From an uncultured Pirellulaceae bacterium (lineage in GTDB: Bacteria > Planctomycetota > Planctomycetia > Pirellulales > Pirellulaceae): a DNA stretch of 38,886 nt. The stretch covers positions 1 to 38,886 of the forward strand of contig CAJQQR010000275.1 of NCBI GenBank assembly GCA_905480545.1, written 5' to 3'. The position numbers and the translations under genes are program-made. Positions 7,338 to 14,581 of this stretch are shown here, one piece after another (position 1 is the first letter of the stretch; every line of letters starts with the position of its first letter). The notes under the pieces were generated by a model, which saw only the letters and a program-made list of their open reading frames with translations, ran no database searches and was not told the origin of the DNA.

Positions 7338-7754
7338 AGGCTGTTCGCTCAAAAGCGATTCGCGACGACTAACTTCCTGTTTCTTGCGTACCGTTCTAAA
7401 GGCCCCTTTAGATTCAAGTAGAATCTTTTGAAACCAGTTACACAATTCTTCTTACAGGCCCTTCTGAACTTCTCGTTGGCTATCCAGTTGTGCGGCAGAT
7501 CATCGTCGAACATTGTTTACGATCTTCGTTTGGTTGTGATTTGCAACGGCTAAGAACGAAGGCACGATATGGCGAGTGATTAGACGCATAGCTTTGACAA
7601 TAGAGCATCTACGGCAACTGTACGGCCAACCAAGTCAATGATTGGCTCTGCGAATCATGCGACAAACACCAGCAAGTAATTGCAAGTAATTGTTGTTGCT
7701 TAACTTACAGCGAATAACCTGTCTGACAGGTGACATTGGTTTGACCTGTTATAA
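7338..7754. other. spacer next to the tRNA fragment
   Basis: No gene is seen. The right half contains a 10-bp tandem duplication (7672-7691) and an inverted repeat ACCTGT-CTG-ACAGGT near 7710-7730 with a further TTGACCTGT copy. Such repeats would be compatible with recombinase arm sites beside the tRNA scar, but this is speculative. Confidence 0.35.
7672..7691. repeat. 10-bp tandem duplication
   Basis: Two adjacent exact copies of GCAAGTAATT in non-coding DNA. Confidence 0.9.
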
Positions 7755-7812
7755 GGATTCAAAATACGATGAGGGCAACCTCATGTGGGTTCGAGTCCCA
7801 CCTCCGGTACTA
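7755..7812 (+). pseudogene. 3' fragment of tRNA-Leu (CAA anticodon)
   Basis: The sequence runs from the 5' side of an anticodon stem and loop (GGATTCAAAAT, anticodon CAA) through a long class-II variable arm (GATGAGGGCAACCTCATG), a perfect T-stem/loop (GTGGG TTCGAGT CCCAC) and the 3' acceptor strand CTCCGGT plus discriminator A. The 5' acceptor strand, D-arm and most of the anticodon stem pairing are absent: upstream DNA bears no similarity to tRNA-Leu. It cannot give a functional tRNA. Tyrosine recombinases integrate at tRNA 3' ends, so this is a likely att scar of an integrative element or of a deletion. Confidence 0.8.
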
Positions 7813-7821
7813 AGCAAATCA

Positions 7822-7855
7822 CGCTGTTTTTGGATCAGTCCAAAAGCAGCGTTTT
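7822..7855 (+). terminator. rho-independent terminator of the tRNA fragment
   Basis: Stem CGCTGTTTTTGGA / TCCAAAAGCAGCG with a short TCAG loop, followed by T6. It sits 10 nt past the tRNA end, so the fragment kept its native downstream sequence. Confidence 0.8.
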
Positions 7856-8024
7856 TTGTGCCTGCATCTGTGAGACGCAGATCCGGCGCAAAACGGAAAT
7901 GTCGTGGCCCCTCTGCCCGCTGGCGAGCTTACCCAAAGGGTGCGAATCGGCACGCATACGAATGGTTATGGCCTCGTCTTGCAATCGCCCAGGATTCACG
8001 ACACGTTCGTCACAAACCCAATCG

Positions 8025-8900
8025 TCAACCAACCTCCAAGGTGGTGACACCGTAGATACAAGGTTCGTCTAGCTTCGGCGGCGAACCATAGTACATCCTG
8101 ACACAACCAAACACCTCTACCATGTCATATTTCTGGCACATCAGCTTTCCATGCGGGTTGTAGTCAGGTACATCGATAAAGATTGGCATCTCGCCCTGCT
8201 CGAGGTATGAAGCCGATTCAACTTGAAGAGCTTGGAACAGATAATCGGCGACTTCAAGGGAATCAGCGAATAGTGGCCCGATCCGCCAACCCGTTGTACA
8301 CGGTCGCATGATGGCAAATCCCTTGAGTTGATTTCGATCCATATAGCCAAGTGAGATTGCAGAAGTTTGTTCAATCCAGTTTGACAAAAACCGGGCTCGG
8401 TTAGCTGGAAAACACTTCGCATCATAGTCAGCAACGTTTTCTAAATCGACCTGCTTCAGATCCACCATAGCATGATGCCGAGCAGCATCCTGTTTCGCTT
8501 TGGAGAGTCGAAACCGACGATGATGTGAATACTGCTCAAAACCACCTTTTTCATAAAATGGAACCATATCGTAGACGCCATCCAATCCAATCGTTGCATC
8601 GGCAGTTAACCTTGAAAGCAGTGTGTCGCGTCTCGCATACCACAGCTCCCTCCCCAATCCATTGCCACGATGGCCTTCATCAACGATGAACAGGCCCATG
8701 AATCCGAACGAAGGACTGTGACGGATAATTGCGCCGCCTCCGATGAAGTGTCCGTCTTCGGCCTCCAATGCAAGGAAACCCTCCGGATCCAAGTCCCAAT
8801 AACACCTCGCATCATGCTGCCCAGGTTCCCATCCTTCCCGTTCAGCCCAGGTGACAAGCTGCTGCAATTCGCTTTGCTTCATCGATCGAATTTGGTGCAT
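8025..8900 (-). CDS. GNAT-family N-acetyltransferase with a second YitH/HolE-type domain
   Basis: The 291-residue protein has an N-terminal GNAT fold, with the acetyl-CoA loop in EGHRGNGLGRELW (about residues 76-88) preceded by FMGLFIVDE. A C-terminal half (DLENVADYDAKCFPANR, then IGPLFADS and GCVRMYYGSP) is typical of YitH/HolE-like acetyltransferases. It probably acetylates a small amine or amino-acid-like substrate in the cytoplasm; the acceptor is unknown. The ATG at 8900 is directly preceded by an 18-bp tandem duplication (8901-8936), so its leader is duplicated. No operon partner. Confidence 0.8.
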   Translation of the reverse strand: MHQIRSMKQSELQQLVTWAEREGWEPGQHDARCYWDLDPEGFLALEAEDGHFIGGGAIIRHSPSFGFMGLFIVDEGHRGNGLGRELWYARRDTLLSRLTADATIGLDGVYDMVPFYEKGGFEQYSHHRRFRLSKAKQDAARHHAMVDLKQVDLENVADYDAKCFPANRARFLSNWIEQTSAISLGYMDRNQLKGFAIMRPCTTGWRIGPLFADSLEVADYLFQALQVESASYLEQGEMPIFIDVPDYNPHGKLMCQKYDMVEVFGCVRMYYGSPPKLDEPCIYGVTTLEVG

Positions 8901-8936
8901 GGTGATTCTTGTTTTAAAGGTGATTCTTGTTTTAAA
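8901..8936. repeat. 18-bp tandem duplication in the acetyltransferase leader
   Basis: Two exact adjacent copies of GGTGATTCTTGTTTTAAA. It touches the start codon of the minus-strand acetyltransferase gene and so doubles its upstream untranslated region. Confidence 0.95.
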
Positions 8937-9007
8937 GAGGGGACTACTTCAGCAGAATCTTTCTATCATGAAAGGACTGAAATCAAGAGTATAAGAAATA
9001 ATGTCGA

Positions 9008-10382
9008 GTTATTGTCAAATCTTGTGTTTTGAGAATTTTTTCAGGCGGCGTCCTGCATGATTCCGTCAGTGAATTTGATTCCCTGAATGAGCGGTATGAT
9101 CTTTTCGTATCCGCGTAGTTTTCGCCATTTTTTCTCTGCGGATTGGCCAAGCTTGAACATCGTGGCGAGGCTTGCTCGCCGTGATCCGCTGCCTTTGGTT
9201 TTGCGGTGCCGAAGGCGTAGGGTGGCGAATGTTGATTCGATTGGATTGGTGGCTCCCAAGTGTGCCCAGTGTTCGGCAGGGAAGTCATAAAACGTCAGCA
9301 GCACATCATGATCCTTGCGAAGGCATTCGCAGGCACCAGGGTACTTTGCGATATCCTTTTCAAGGAACAAGTCAAAAGCCTTTTCTGCTTCTACACGGGG
9401 TGCGGCCATCCAGATGTTATGAATATTGGCTTTGAGTTGAATGCTTTTGGGCATCTTGTTTAGGATGTTGGCGGTCTTGTGAACCCAGCATCGTTGTTCG
9501 CGGGTTTCGCCAAAGACCTTGCGAATCGCGGCCCAGAATCCGAGTGCTCCATCGCCGATGGCAAGTTTCGGAGCAAGTGTCAGACCACGACTTTTCGAAT
9601 CGAGCAGCAGTTCGTACCAGCTTTGCTCACTTTCGCGATAACCATCAACAACAGTGATCAACTCCTTGTTTCCTTCGGGAATTGCACCGATCAACACTAA
9701 CATGCATTGCCGCTGACATCCTTCGCTCTCAAGCCGAACGTTGACCTGAATGCCATTAGCCCAGACATAAACATACTCCTTGTCAGAGAGATCGCGTCTA
9801 CTGAAACCCTGGTACTCGGTCGACCACTTCTCCTTGAGCTGGACGATCGTGTTGGGGCTGAGGTTGGCGGCGTGCTGTCCGAGCAAACTCTGCAACGCCT
9901 CGTTAAAGTCACCTGTCGAAGTGCCTTTTAGACAAGGCCACGGAAGCAGCTCCTCGATCGATTTGCTGCGGCGAAGGTAACGCGGAAGAATCGATGAAGT
10001 GAAATGAACACGACTCGATTTGTCTGCCAAGTTGTCTCGGACTCTTGGTTGAGAAACTTCCAATGGACCTGCGCCGGTTTGGATCTCGCGAGCAGGAAGA
10101 TAACCATTGCAAATGACCTGCTTTCGGCCTTGCTCATCGACTCGATTCAAGTGCGTGATCAGAAAGTCAGTGACTTCCTGATCGATCGCTGCTTGCAGCA
10201 TTTTCCGAGCTCCTTCACGAAACAACTCGTCCAGCGGACTGACCGAATTGAATTGACTCCGAAAAGCCAGAACCTCCGGATCGCAATCAGATTCTGGACT
10301 TGAAAGCTGTTCTGTTGTAAATTTTTTTGTGGCCTACTCCTTTTCCCTCGTCGGGCGTGCTTGAAAGTTTTGAACAATTAAC
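9008..10382 (-). mobile_element. IS256-family insertion sequence
   Basis: A mutator-type transposase gene is flanked by imperfect terminal inverted repeats: GTTATTGTCAAATCTT at 9008-9023 and, on the complement, GTTAATTGTTCAAAACTT from 10382 to 10365 (one mismatch and two single-base gaps). I see no clear target-site duplication, so the exact ends are uncertain. Confidence 0.6.
9041..10225 (-). CDS. IS256-family (mutator) DDE transposase, start codon unclear
   Basis: The family core is complete: Asp in ITVVDGYRES, Asp in LAIGDGALGFW, the CWVHKTANIL element and the Glu in ATNPIESTFATLRLR. The N-terminus has the IS256 pattern REGARKMLQAAIDQEV. The first TTG is at 10225, but 36 further in-frame codons upstream (to 10333) read like natural transposase sequence (TTEQLSSPESDCDPEVL). 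They contain no ATG, GTG or TTG before an in-frame TAG at 10334-10336. An AAGGAG lies just upstream of that TAG. The original start therefore seems lost, and translation may rely on TTG or CTG. Activity uncertain. Confidence 0.85.
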   Translation of the reverse strand: MFREGARKMLQAAIDQEVTDFLITHLNRVDEQGRKQVICNGYLPAREIQTGAGPLEVSQPRVRDNLADKSSRVHFTSSILPRYLRRSKSIEELLPWPCLKGTSTGDFNEALQSLLGQHAANLSPNTIVQLKEKWSTEYQGFSRRDLSDKEYVYVWANGIQVNVRLESEGCQRQCMLVLIGAIPEGNKELITVVDGYRESEQSWYELLLDSKSRGLTLAPKLAIGDGALGFWAAIRKVFGETREQRCWVHKTANILNKMPKSIQLKANIHNIWMAAPRVEAEKAFDLFLEKDIAKYPGACECLRKDHDVLLTFYDFPAEHWAHLGATNPIESTFATLRLRHRKTKGSGSRRASLATMFKLGQSAEKKWRKLRGYEKIIPLIQGIKFTDGIMQDAA

Positions 10383-10454
10383 AAGCAGGATACGCCGCCT
10401 TTTCAATCTCTCAAAGAACACAACTTTTGGTTATGCCAGTTAGGCCGTAGAAAT

Positions 10455-11000
10455 ATGAAACGCAAATCCATCGACGGTAACCGCATCTTCATCATCGATG
10501 ACTTTCTTTCCCCTAGCGACTGTGATCACCACATCGAACGCAGCGAAGCAATTGGATACGAGACGTTCACGATTGACGGCGAAGTCTTTCACGGCTACCG
10601 AGACAATGCGAGGCTGATAATTGACGACACCGATCTCGCTGAAACGCTCTGGCAAGCGGCAGCCGAATTTATACCGCCTGTAATCGAGTCACAACCGGCT
10701 TCGGGGCTCAATCCACGACTTCGGTACTATCGATACACAGGAAGCGAAGCCTTTGCTCGACATTACGATGGTTCCGTGCGTATCGGCGAACGGACTAGTA
10801 AACTAACGTTCATGGTCTACCTCACGAATGTTGCCAAGGGTGGTGAAACTCGGTTCTACGATTCCGACATGAAGATCACGCACGCCGTTCAGCCGACCGT
10901 TGGCAAGGCGCTCGTCTTCGAGCATGCGATTCTCCATGAGGGCGTCGCCGTTGAAGAGGGATCAAAATACGTGCTTCGGACAGACGTCATGTATGGCTAG
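10455..11000 (+). CDS. 2-oxoglutarate/Fe(II) dioxygenase, prolyl 4-hydroxylase type
   Basis: The 181-residue protein matches the P4Hc domain over nearly its whole length. The iron ligands are His103 and Asp105 (ARHYDGS) and His161 (ILHEGV); the 2-oxoglutarate-binding basic residue is Arg175 in the KYVLRTDVMYG end. It hydroxylates an unknown substrate with release of CO2 and succinate; no signal peptide, so it is cytoplasmic. It lies alone between a complete IS256-type element (left) and an IS256-type remnant (right), oriented away from the left element, about 70 nt from its end. Confidence 0.85.
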   Translation: MKRKSIDGNRIFIIDDFLSPSDCDHHIERSEAIGYETFTIDGEVFHGYRDNARLIIDDTDLAETLWQAAAEFIPPVIESQPASGLNPRLRYYRYTGSEAFARHYDGSVRIGERTSKLTFMVYLTNVAKGGETRFYDSDMKITHAVQPTVGKALVFEHAILHEGVAVEEGSKYVLRTDVMYG

Positions 11001-11105
11001 AGTCCGCAATCGAGAACACAGCATCCGGACCGAAATTGTCGAAACGACACTGGGGTGAATCAGCCCCCCTCTTCATATGAATCCACACTATCTAAGCTAA
11101 AAATG

Positions 11106-11547
11106 ACGCTCAAGCTGTAGTGGCGGAATTAGTCGAGTTCCGGACGCCTCTGAGTGCCGAAGCTCTAAAAAAATCCTTGAGGAAGCTGGCGATGAGCGGA
11201 TCGCTTTACATAGCCTTGATGGCCTCAACACGCTGCACCGCAACCTGCTCAGCACCCACGCGATAGAAAACTCATTTCGGAACACGAAAGGAAAACGGCG
11301 ACACGCAGCACGCTTTCGTGCAGGAGCCGGTCAAGCGACTCGCTGGTTGGCTTACGCACTGGCGAAGGTCGAGAGCTGCATACGTCGAATCAGCGGATGC
11401 GCCGCCCTTCCCAAACTAATCGATGCCCGCAAAAACAAAAAAAAATTGCAGCCAAAAAAATCCCCTACGGGAATACCGGTGGGTAAATCAAACGAAGAGG
11501 GAATCAAACGAAGAGGAACAACTTTAAAGCCGTCGCTGGCGACTTAA
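11106..11547 (+). pseudogene. 3' remnant of a second IS256-type transposase
   Basis: In the frame ending at 11547 the translation contains ERIALHSLDGLNTLHRNL, LSTHAIENSFRNT (the Glu region of the catalytic triad), RFRAGAGQATRWLAYALAKV and CIRRISGCAALPKLID. This is the C-terminal third of a mutator transposase of a subgroup different from the complete IS256 copy at 9041. The first two Asp residues and everything before are missing, and the frame runs into a TGA at 11104-11106. A 16-bp tandem duplication has lengthened the 3' end. It is a dead relic. Confidence 0.75.
11486..11517. repeat. 16-bp tandem duplication
   Basis: Copies AATCAAACGAAGAGGG and AATCAAACGAAGAGGA, 15 of 16 identical, at the end of the transposase relic. 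Confidence 0.85.
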
Positions 11548-11734
11548 CGCGAGCGAAAGAAAAGGCTCGCTTGCCGCCTAAGTCAAACCACTTTAACGTT
11601 GAACTGTCAGAGACCCAAAACAGACTTTTTACAAAATACCGGACGTCCCCTGAAATTCGAATGTAACAATCTACGGCGTCAAACGTCTAATAACCGAAAC
11701 ACAAACTTACTATGCATTTAGCAGGACTACACAC

Positions 11735-12124
11735 ATGCTCCGTTTTTCGCCACTTTTGTTATTGCTAATCTTTCTTTTTGCGGGGCCGGCTTTTGCGGGC
11801 ACAACCTACGAAGTCACTAGCAAATTGGATGGCAAGAAAATCACCTACAAGGTTAGATTTGGTGGCGGCAAACTATTTGAACAATATACTGCCTACGATC
11901 CTGCATCAAAAAAGTTTGTGTACTTCTCTTGGAAACGATCAGAAACAGCTCCAAAACCGGTTTGCTCGATATGGGACCACCAAACCGGACGGCAAATAGA
12001 CCTGTACAGTTTCCCAAACGTTAAGCACCCGTTACCTGTCATACCATCCATGCAGGCGATGAAGGCATGTCCCAAGACTGGAGATCGCAGCTTTGCACCT
12101 AAACGACTGATCATTTACGACTGA
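11735..12124 (+). CDS. small secreted protein of unknown function
   Basis: The 129-residue product begins with a clear signal peptide (MLRFSPLLLLLIFLFAGPAFA, cleaved before GTTYEV). The mature part of about 108 residues is rich in aromatic and polar residues (KFVYFSWKR, KPVCSIWDHQTGRQIDLY) with two Cys that could form a disulfide. I do not recognise the family. The 3' end, including the stop codon, lies in a triplicated 14-bp repeat (12103-12144), so the C-terminus RLIIYD may be recent. No operon partner. Confidence 0.55.
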   Translation: MLRFSPLLLLLIFLFAGPAFAGTTYEVTSKLDGKKITYKVRFGGGKLFEQYTAYDPASKKFVYFSWKRSETAPKPVCSIWDHQTGRQIDLYSFPNVKHPLPVIPSMQAMKACPKTGDRSFAPKRLIIYD

Positions 12125-12144
12125 TCCTTTACGACTGATCCTTA
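12103..12144. repeat. 14-bp tandem triplication spanning a stop codon
   Basis: Three adjacent copies: ACGACTGATCATTT, ACGACTGATCCTTT, ACGACTGATCCTTA. Each copy contains a potential TGA; the stop of the preceding gene falls in the second copy. Confidence 0.9.
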
Positions 12145-12304
12145 AACATCGGCCTCTGCTGATTGCGGAAGAACTTCTTCATGCCCCTCCTAGTCAAACA
12201 GTATATTCGTATTCAGGAGGCTTCCGTAAATCAATTTGGCGACCTTTGCATCAAAACCCCAAACGCAATTGGTTTACCGATGGAAGCGTCCAACTAATTG
12301 TTAG

Positions 12305-12362
12305 AAGTTGAAAAGTGGTCTCCCGAAAGGCGACAATGTCGCCTCTCGGAACTTTCAACTTT
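12305..12362. repeat. long imperfect hairpin (REP-like)
   Basis: Outer arms AAGTTGAAAAGT / ACTTTCAACTT and inner arms CCGAAAGGCGAC / GTCGCCTCTCGG with an AAT loop form an almost continuous palindrome. The size and shape suggest a dispersed repeat, but only one copy is in the window. Confidence 0.6.
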
Positions 12363-12589
12363 CATCGTCGATTGACAGGCAGGGGTCCGCTTCAGAATCT
12401 CGAGATTTCGACCAAGTCAAATATGGGCCCTCGATTCCAATCCCGCCTATCACTCGCCTTTACACTCTTGATTGGATGCGATAGCCAATGGACTGATTCA
12501 TCAATTATGAACAAGGCCGTGTTACGATTTGCCCCGTCTCGGCGAGGCCAAGTGTTAGATAACGATTCCCAAATCATCCTTGCATTCCG

Positions 12590-12629
12590 GCGAATTGACT
12601 TGAACTGCTGCGAATTGACTTGAACTGCA
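12590..12629. repeat. 20-bp tandem duplication
   Basis: GCGAATTGACTTGAACTGCT followed by the same sequence with one last-base change. Confidence 0.95.
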
Positions 12630-12861
12630 ACGGATTCTGCGGCGCGACAACACGAATTGAGAAAACCGCTCGTCTTTCCTGCACTTGCTCGATTCCCAAA
12701 CACTTCCAATTTTGCTGTTCACACGCTCTCGTAACGCCCGCGTAGTGCAGCAAAACCTAATGTTTTTTCAAAGATTTTTGCTGGTCAATCGCCGTGCTCT
12801 TGCGACTGGTTTCGGTCATTTGCTTTTCACCAGCAATGCCCCATGCCTTCACGGGCTCCCA

Positions 12862-14400
12862 TTATTCGCGTTCCAGATCACTGATGACCGTCTCCATCTC
12901 CAGGGGCGATTTGCCAAAGCTGCCATTTTCAATACCCAGTCGCAATTCACCAAGCAGGCGACCCTTGGAATCATAGGTGCGGATGGCGCATTCGTGCAGT
13001 TCGCCCACGGCGTCGCTCCCGTCTGCTCGGCCGAGCCGCAGAAAAAGTTTTCCTTTGCCGTCCTTGTCGGGGCCCAGGTTCTTTAGCAGAGAAGTGATAT
13101 CAATTCCGACTTCGATTGGAGTGTCATCATTCGGTCCGGCCATGGGAACGTGGCCTGCATTACCCCTGCCAAATAATGGCCAGCCGTTGAACGCTTCCGG
13201 AGCGAACCCGTATTCCGCGGCGGCGGCATCCTTGTCACCTGCAATACCAATGGTCATCCGCAGATCCGTCCGGTCATCGCAAGCAAGCTTAAGCCTCAGG
13301 GTCCGGCGGGGCAAATAACGGACAACTTCGGCTCGGCCGAGGTAGTTCCCACGCTTCCAAGTCGGGTCAATCATGGCGCTGTAGAGCAGATAGATCCGGC
13401 CGTCCTTTGACCACGTCTTGCCCCATGAGTTGACAACGATGTAGGCTCCGCGTTCCCAGTCCGCGAGCGTGACTTTGCCATCGTCGTTGAGGTCAAGATC
13501 GTTGGTGATTTTACCGTCGCCATTCACGTCGTATCCGACCTGATCATCGTATCCAACACAGGTAAGACCGTGTCCGTGACCGCTTGGTCCCCAGCGAGTC
13601 CAGACGTCTTCCCCCGCCGCATATTCACCTTTCGGAATGGTGACTGTGACCTTTTTTAATTCACCCATTCGTCCGTCAAGCGCGAATAGCCCGCCGAGGG
13701 TCTTCTCGTTCGGCTTTGGCTGATTGCGGTCGAAAAGCCAACCACGGGCTTCGTTGAGTTGGTCAATGGTATTGGCCGGCGAATAGCGATAGCCTGAGAC
13801 GCGATACTCCATCGCTTCCCGCCAAATCGCGTAGCCGTTTGGCCACAGGCCAATCTTGTTCAGACGGACCCCGCCGTGGGATTTTGCAGTGGGCACGCCG
13901 ATGCGTTTGGCCACCTCCCAACCGTGATAAGCCTCTGATCCTTTGTTTTCGGCATGGTTCATCATATTCCACGAAAAATGAGCAGGGAACCGCGTCGCGT
14001 CAGTGTCTGCGATCGTGCCGTTCAACACGTTCATTTCATAGGTAAAGATCGACGCTACTGCTGCGAACTGACCACAAGCTCCCCACCTTTGCTTGTAGAT
14101 TGGCGGGAACTGCGGGCGAGTGGAATTATCAACCCGCGACGGCAAACGATCGGAGTCGACATCCGTCCCACCAATGTCAGGCCCGGTGGCATCACGCCAG
14201 GTGTTGTAATCCTTGCCCTCAGAGGGTGGCCGGGAAAAATGGCCCGGATACGCGGCGTGAGCTTTGCCGGCCTCGCTGTCAGTATTGGAGATCTTGTCAG
14301 ACTGGACGGCCATCGCCGGCAGTGCCAACGCCAACATAAACGCCGCAACAAAAATCAATGATGCCGTTCCGAATGCTATTTTCAAAGTAGACCTCTCCAT
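12862..14400 (-). CDS. secreted papain-like (C1) cysteine protease with an EF-hand insert
   Basis: The 512-residue protein has a signal peptide (residues 1-31, ending ALPAMA). The catalytic Cys is Cys109 in WGACGQFAAVAS, aligned to the G-S-C-W-A-F-S box of papain. The His is His277 in GHGLTCVGYDD and the Asn box is NSWGKTW (Asn324). Between His and Asn sits an insert with two calcium-binding loops, DVNGDGKITN (291-300) and DLNDDGKVTLADWE (303-316), a dockerin/EF-hand pattern. A C-terminal domain of about 160 residues follows (LRMTIGIAGDKDAAAAEYGF, then FLRLGRADGSDAVGELHE), possibly a carbohydrate- or protein-binding beta-sandwich. It likely acts outside the cytoplasm, perhaps regulated by calcium. 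Start ATG at 14400 gives the signal peptide directly. Confidence 0.75.
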   Translation of the reverse strand: MERSTLKIAFGTASLIFVAAFMLALALPAMAVQSDKISNTDSEAGKAHAAYPGHFSRPPSEGKDYNTWRDATGPDIGGTDVDSDRLPSRVDNSTRPQFPPIYKQRWGACGQFAAVASIFTYEMNVLNGTIADTDATRFPAHFSWNMMNHAENKGSEAYHGWEVAKRIGVPTAKSHGGVRLNKIGLWPNGYAIWREAMEYRVSGYRYSPANTIDQLNEARGWLFDRNQPKPNEKTLGGLFALDGRMGELKKVTVTIPKGEYAAGEDVWTRWGPSGHGHGLTCVGYDDQVGYDVNGDGKITNDLDLNDDGKVTLADWERGAYIVVNSWGKTWSKDGRIYLLYSAMIDPTWKRGNYLGRAEVVRYLPRRTLRLKLACDDRTDLRMTIGIAGDKDAAAAEYGFAPEAFNGWPLFGRGNAGHVPMAGPNDDTPIEVGIDITSLLKNLGPDKDGKGKLFLRLGRADGSDAVGELHECAIRTYDSKGRLLGELRLGIENGSFGKSPLEMETVISDLERE

Positions 14401-14581
14401 GCACTTTTTAAAAAACTGAATCGATCGTGGTATCGATTCAATGCCTTCCCACTAATATTCTCGCCATACGGGGCGTTCATGTTAGCCAAAATTTCCCATA
14501 TCGCCTTCGTCGTTGACAACGCAGGCGTGAGAGCCCCATTTTACTTGCAGGCTTGAGGTCTGGCCATATCTACACTAACCG

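Larger units (their letters stand above)
12125..12861. other. gene-free spacer
   Basis: About 740 bases between a secreted-protein gene and the 3' end of the protease gene. It holds the end of the 14-bp triplication, a long imperfect hairpin (12305-12362) and a 20-bp tandem duplication (12590-12629). ORFs here show no domain. Confidence 0.5.

Noticed and set aside
12685..13318. Plus-strand ORFs over the 3' half of the papain-like protease gene
   Set aside because: They are shadows of the minus-strand gene, which has a signal peptide and catalytic motifs.
14050..14100. Loss of the catalytic Cys in the papain-like protease
   Set aside because: Aligning Phe of GACGQFA to Phe of papain CWAFS places Cys109 at the nucleophile; what is missing is only the extra Cys of the CGSC motif.
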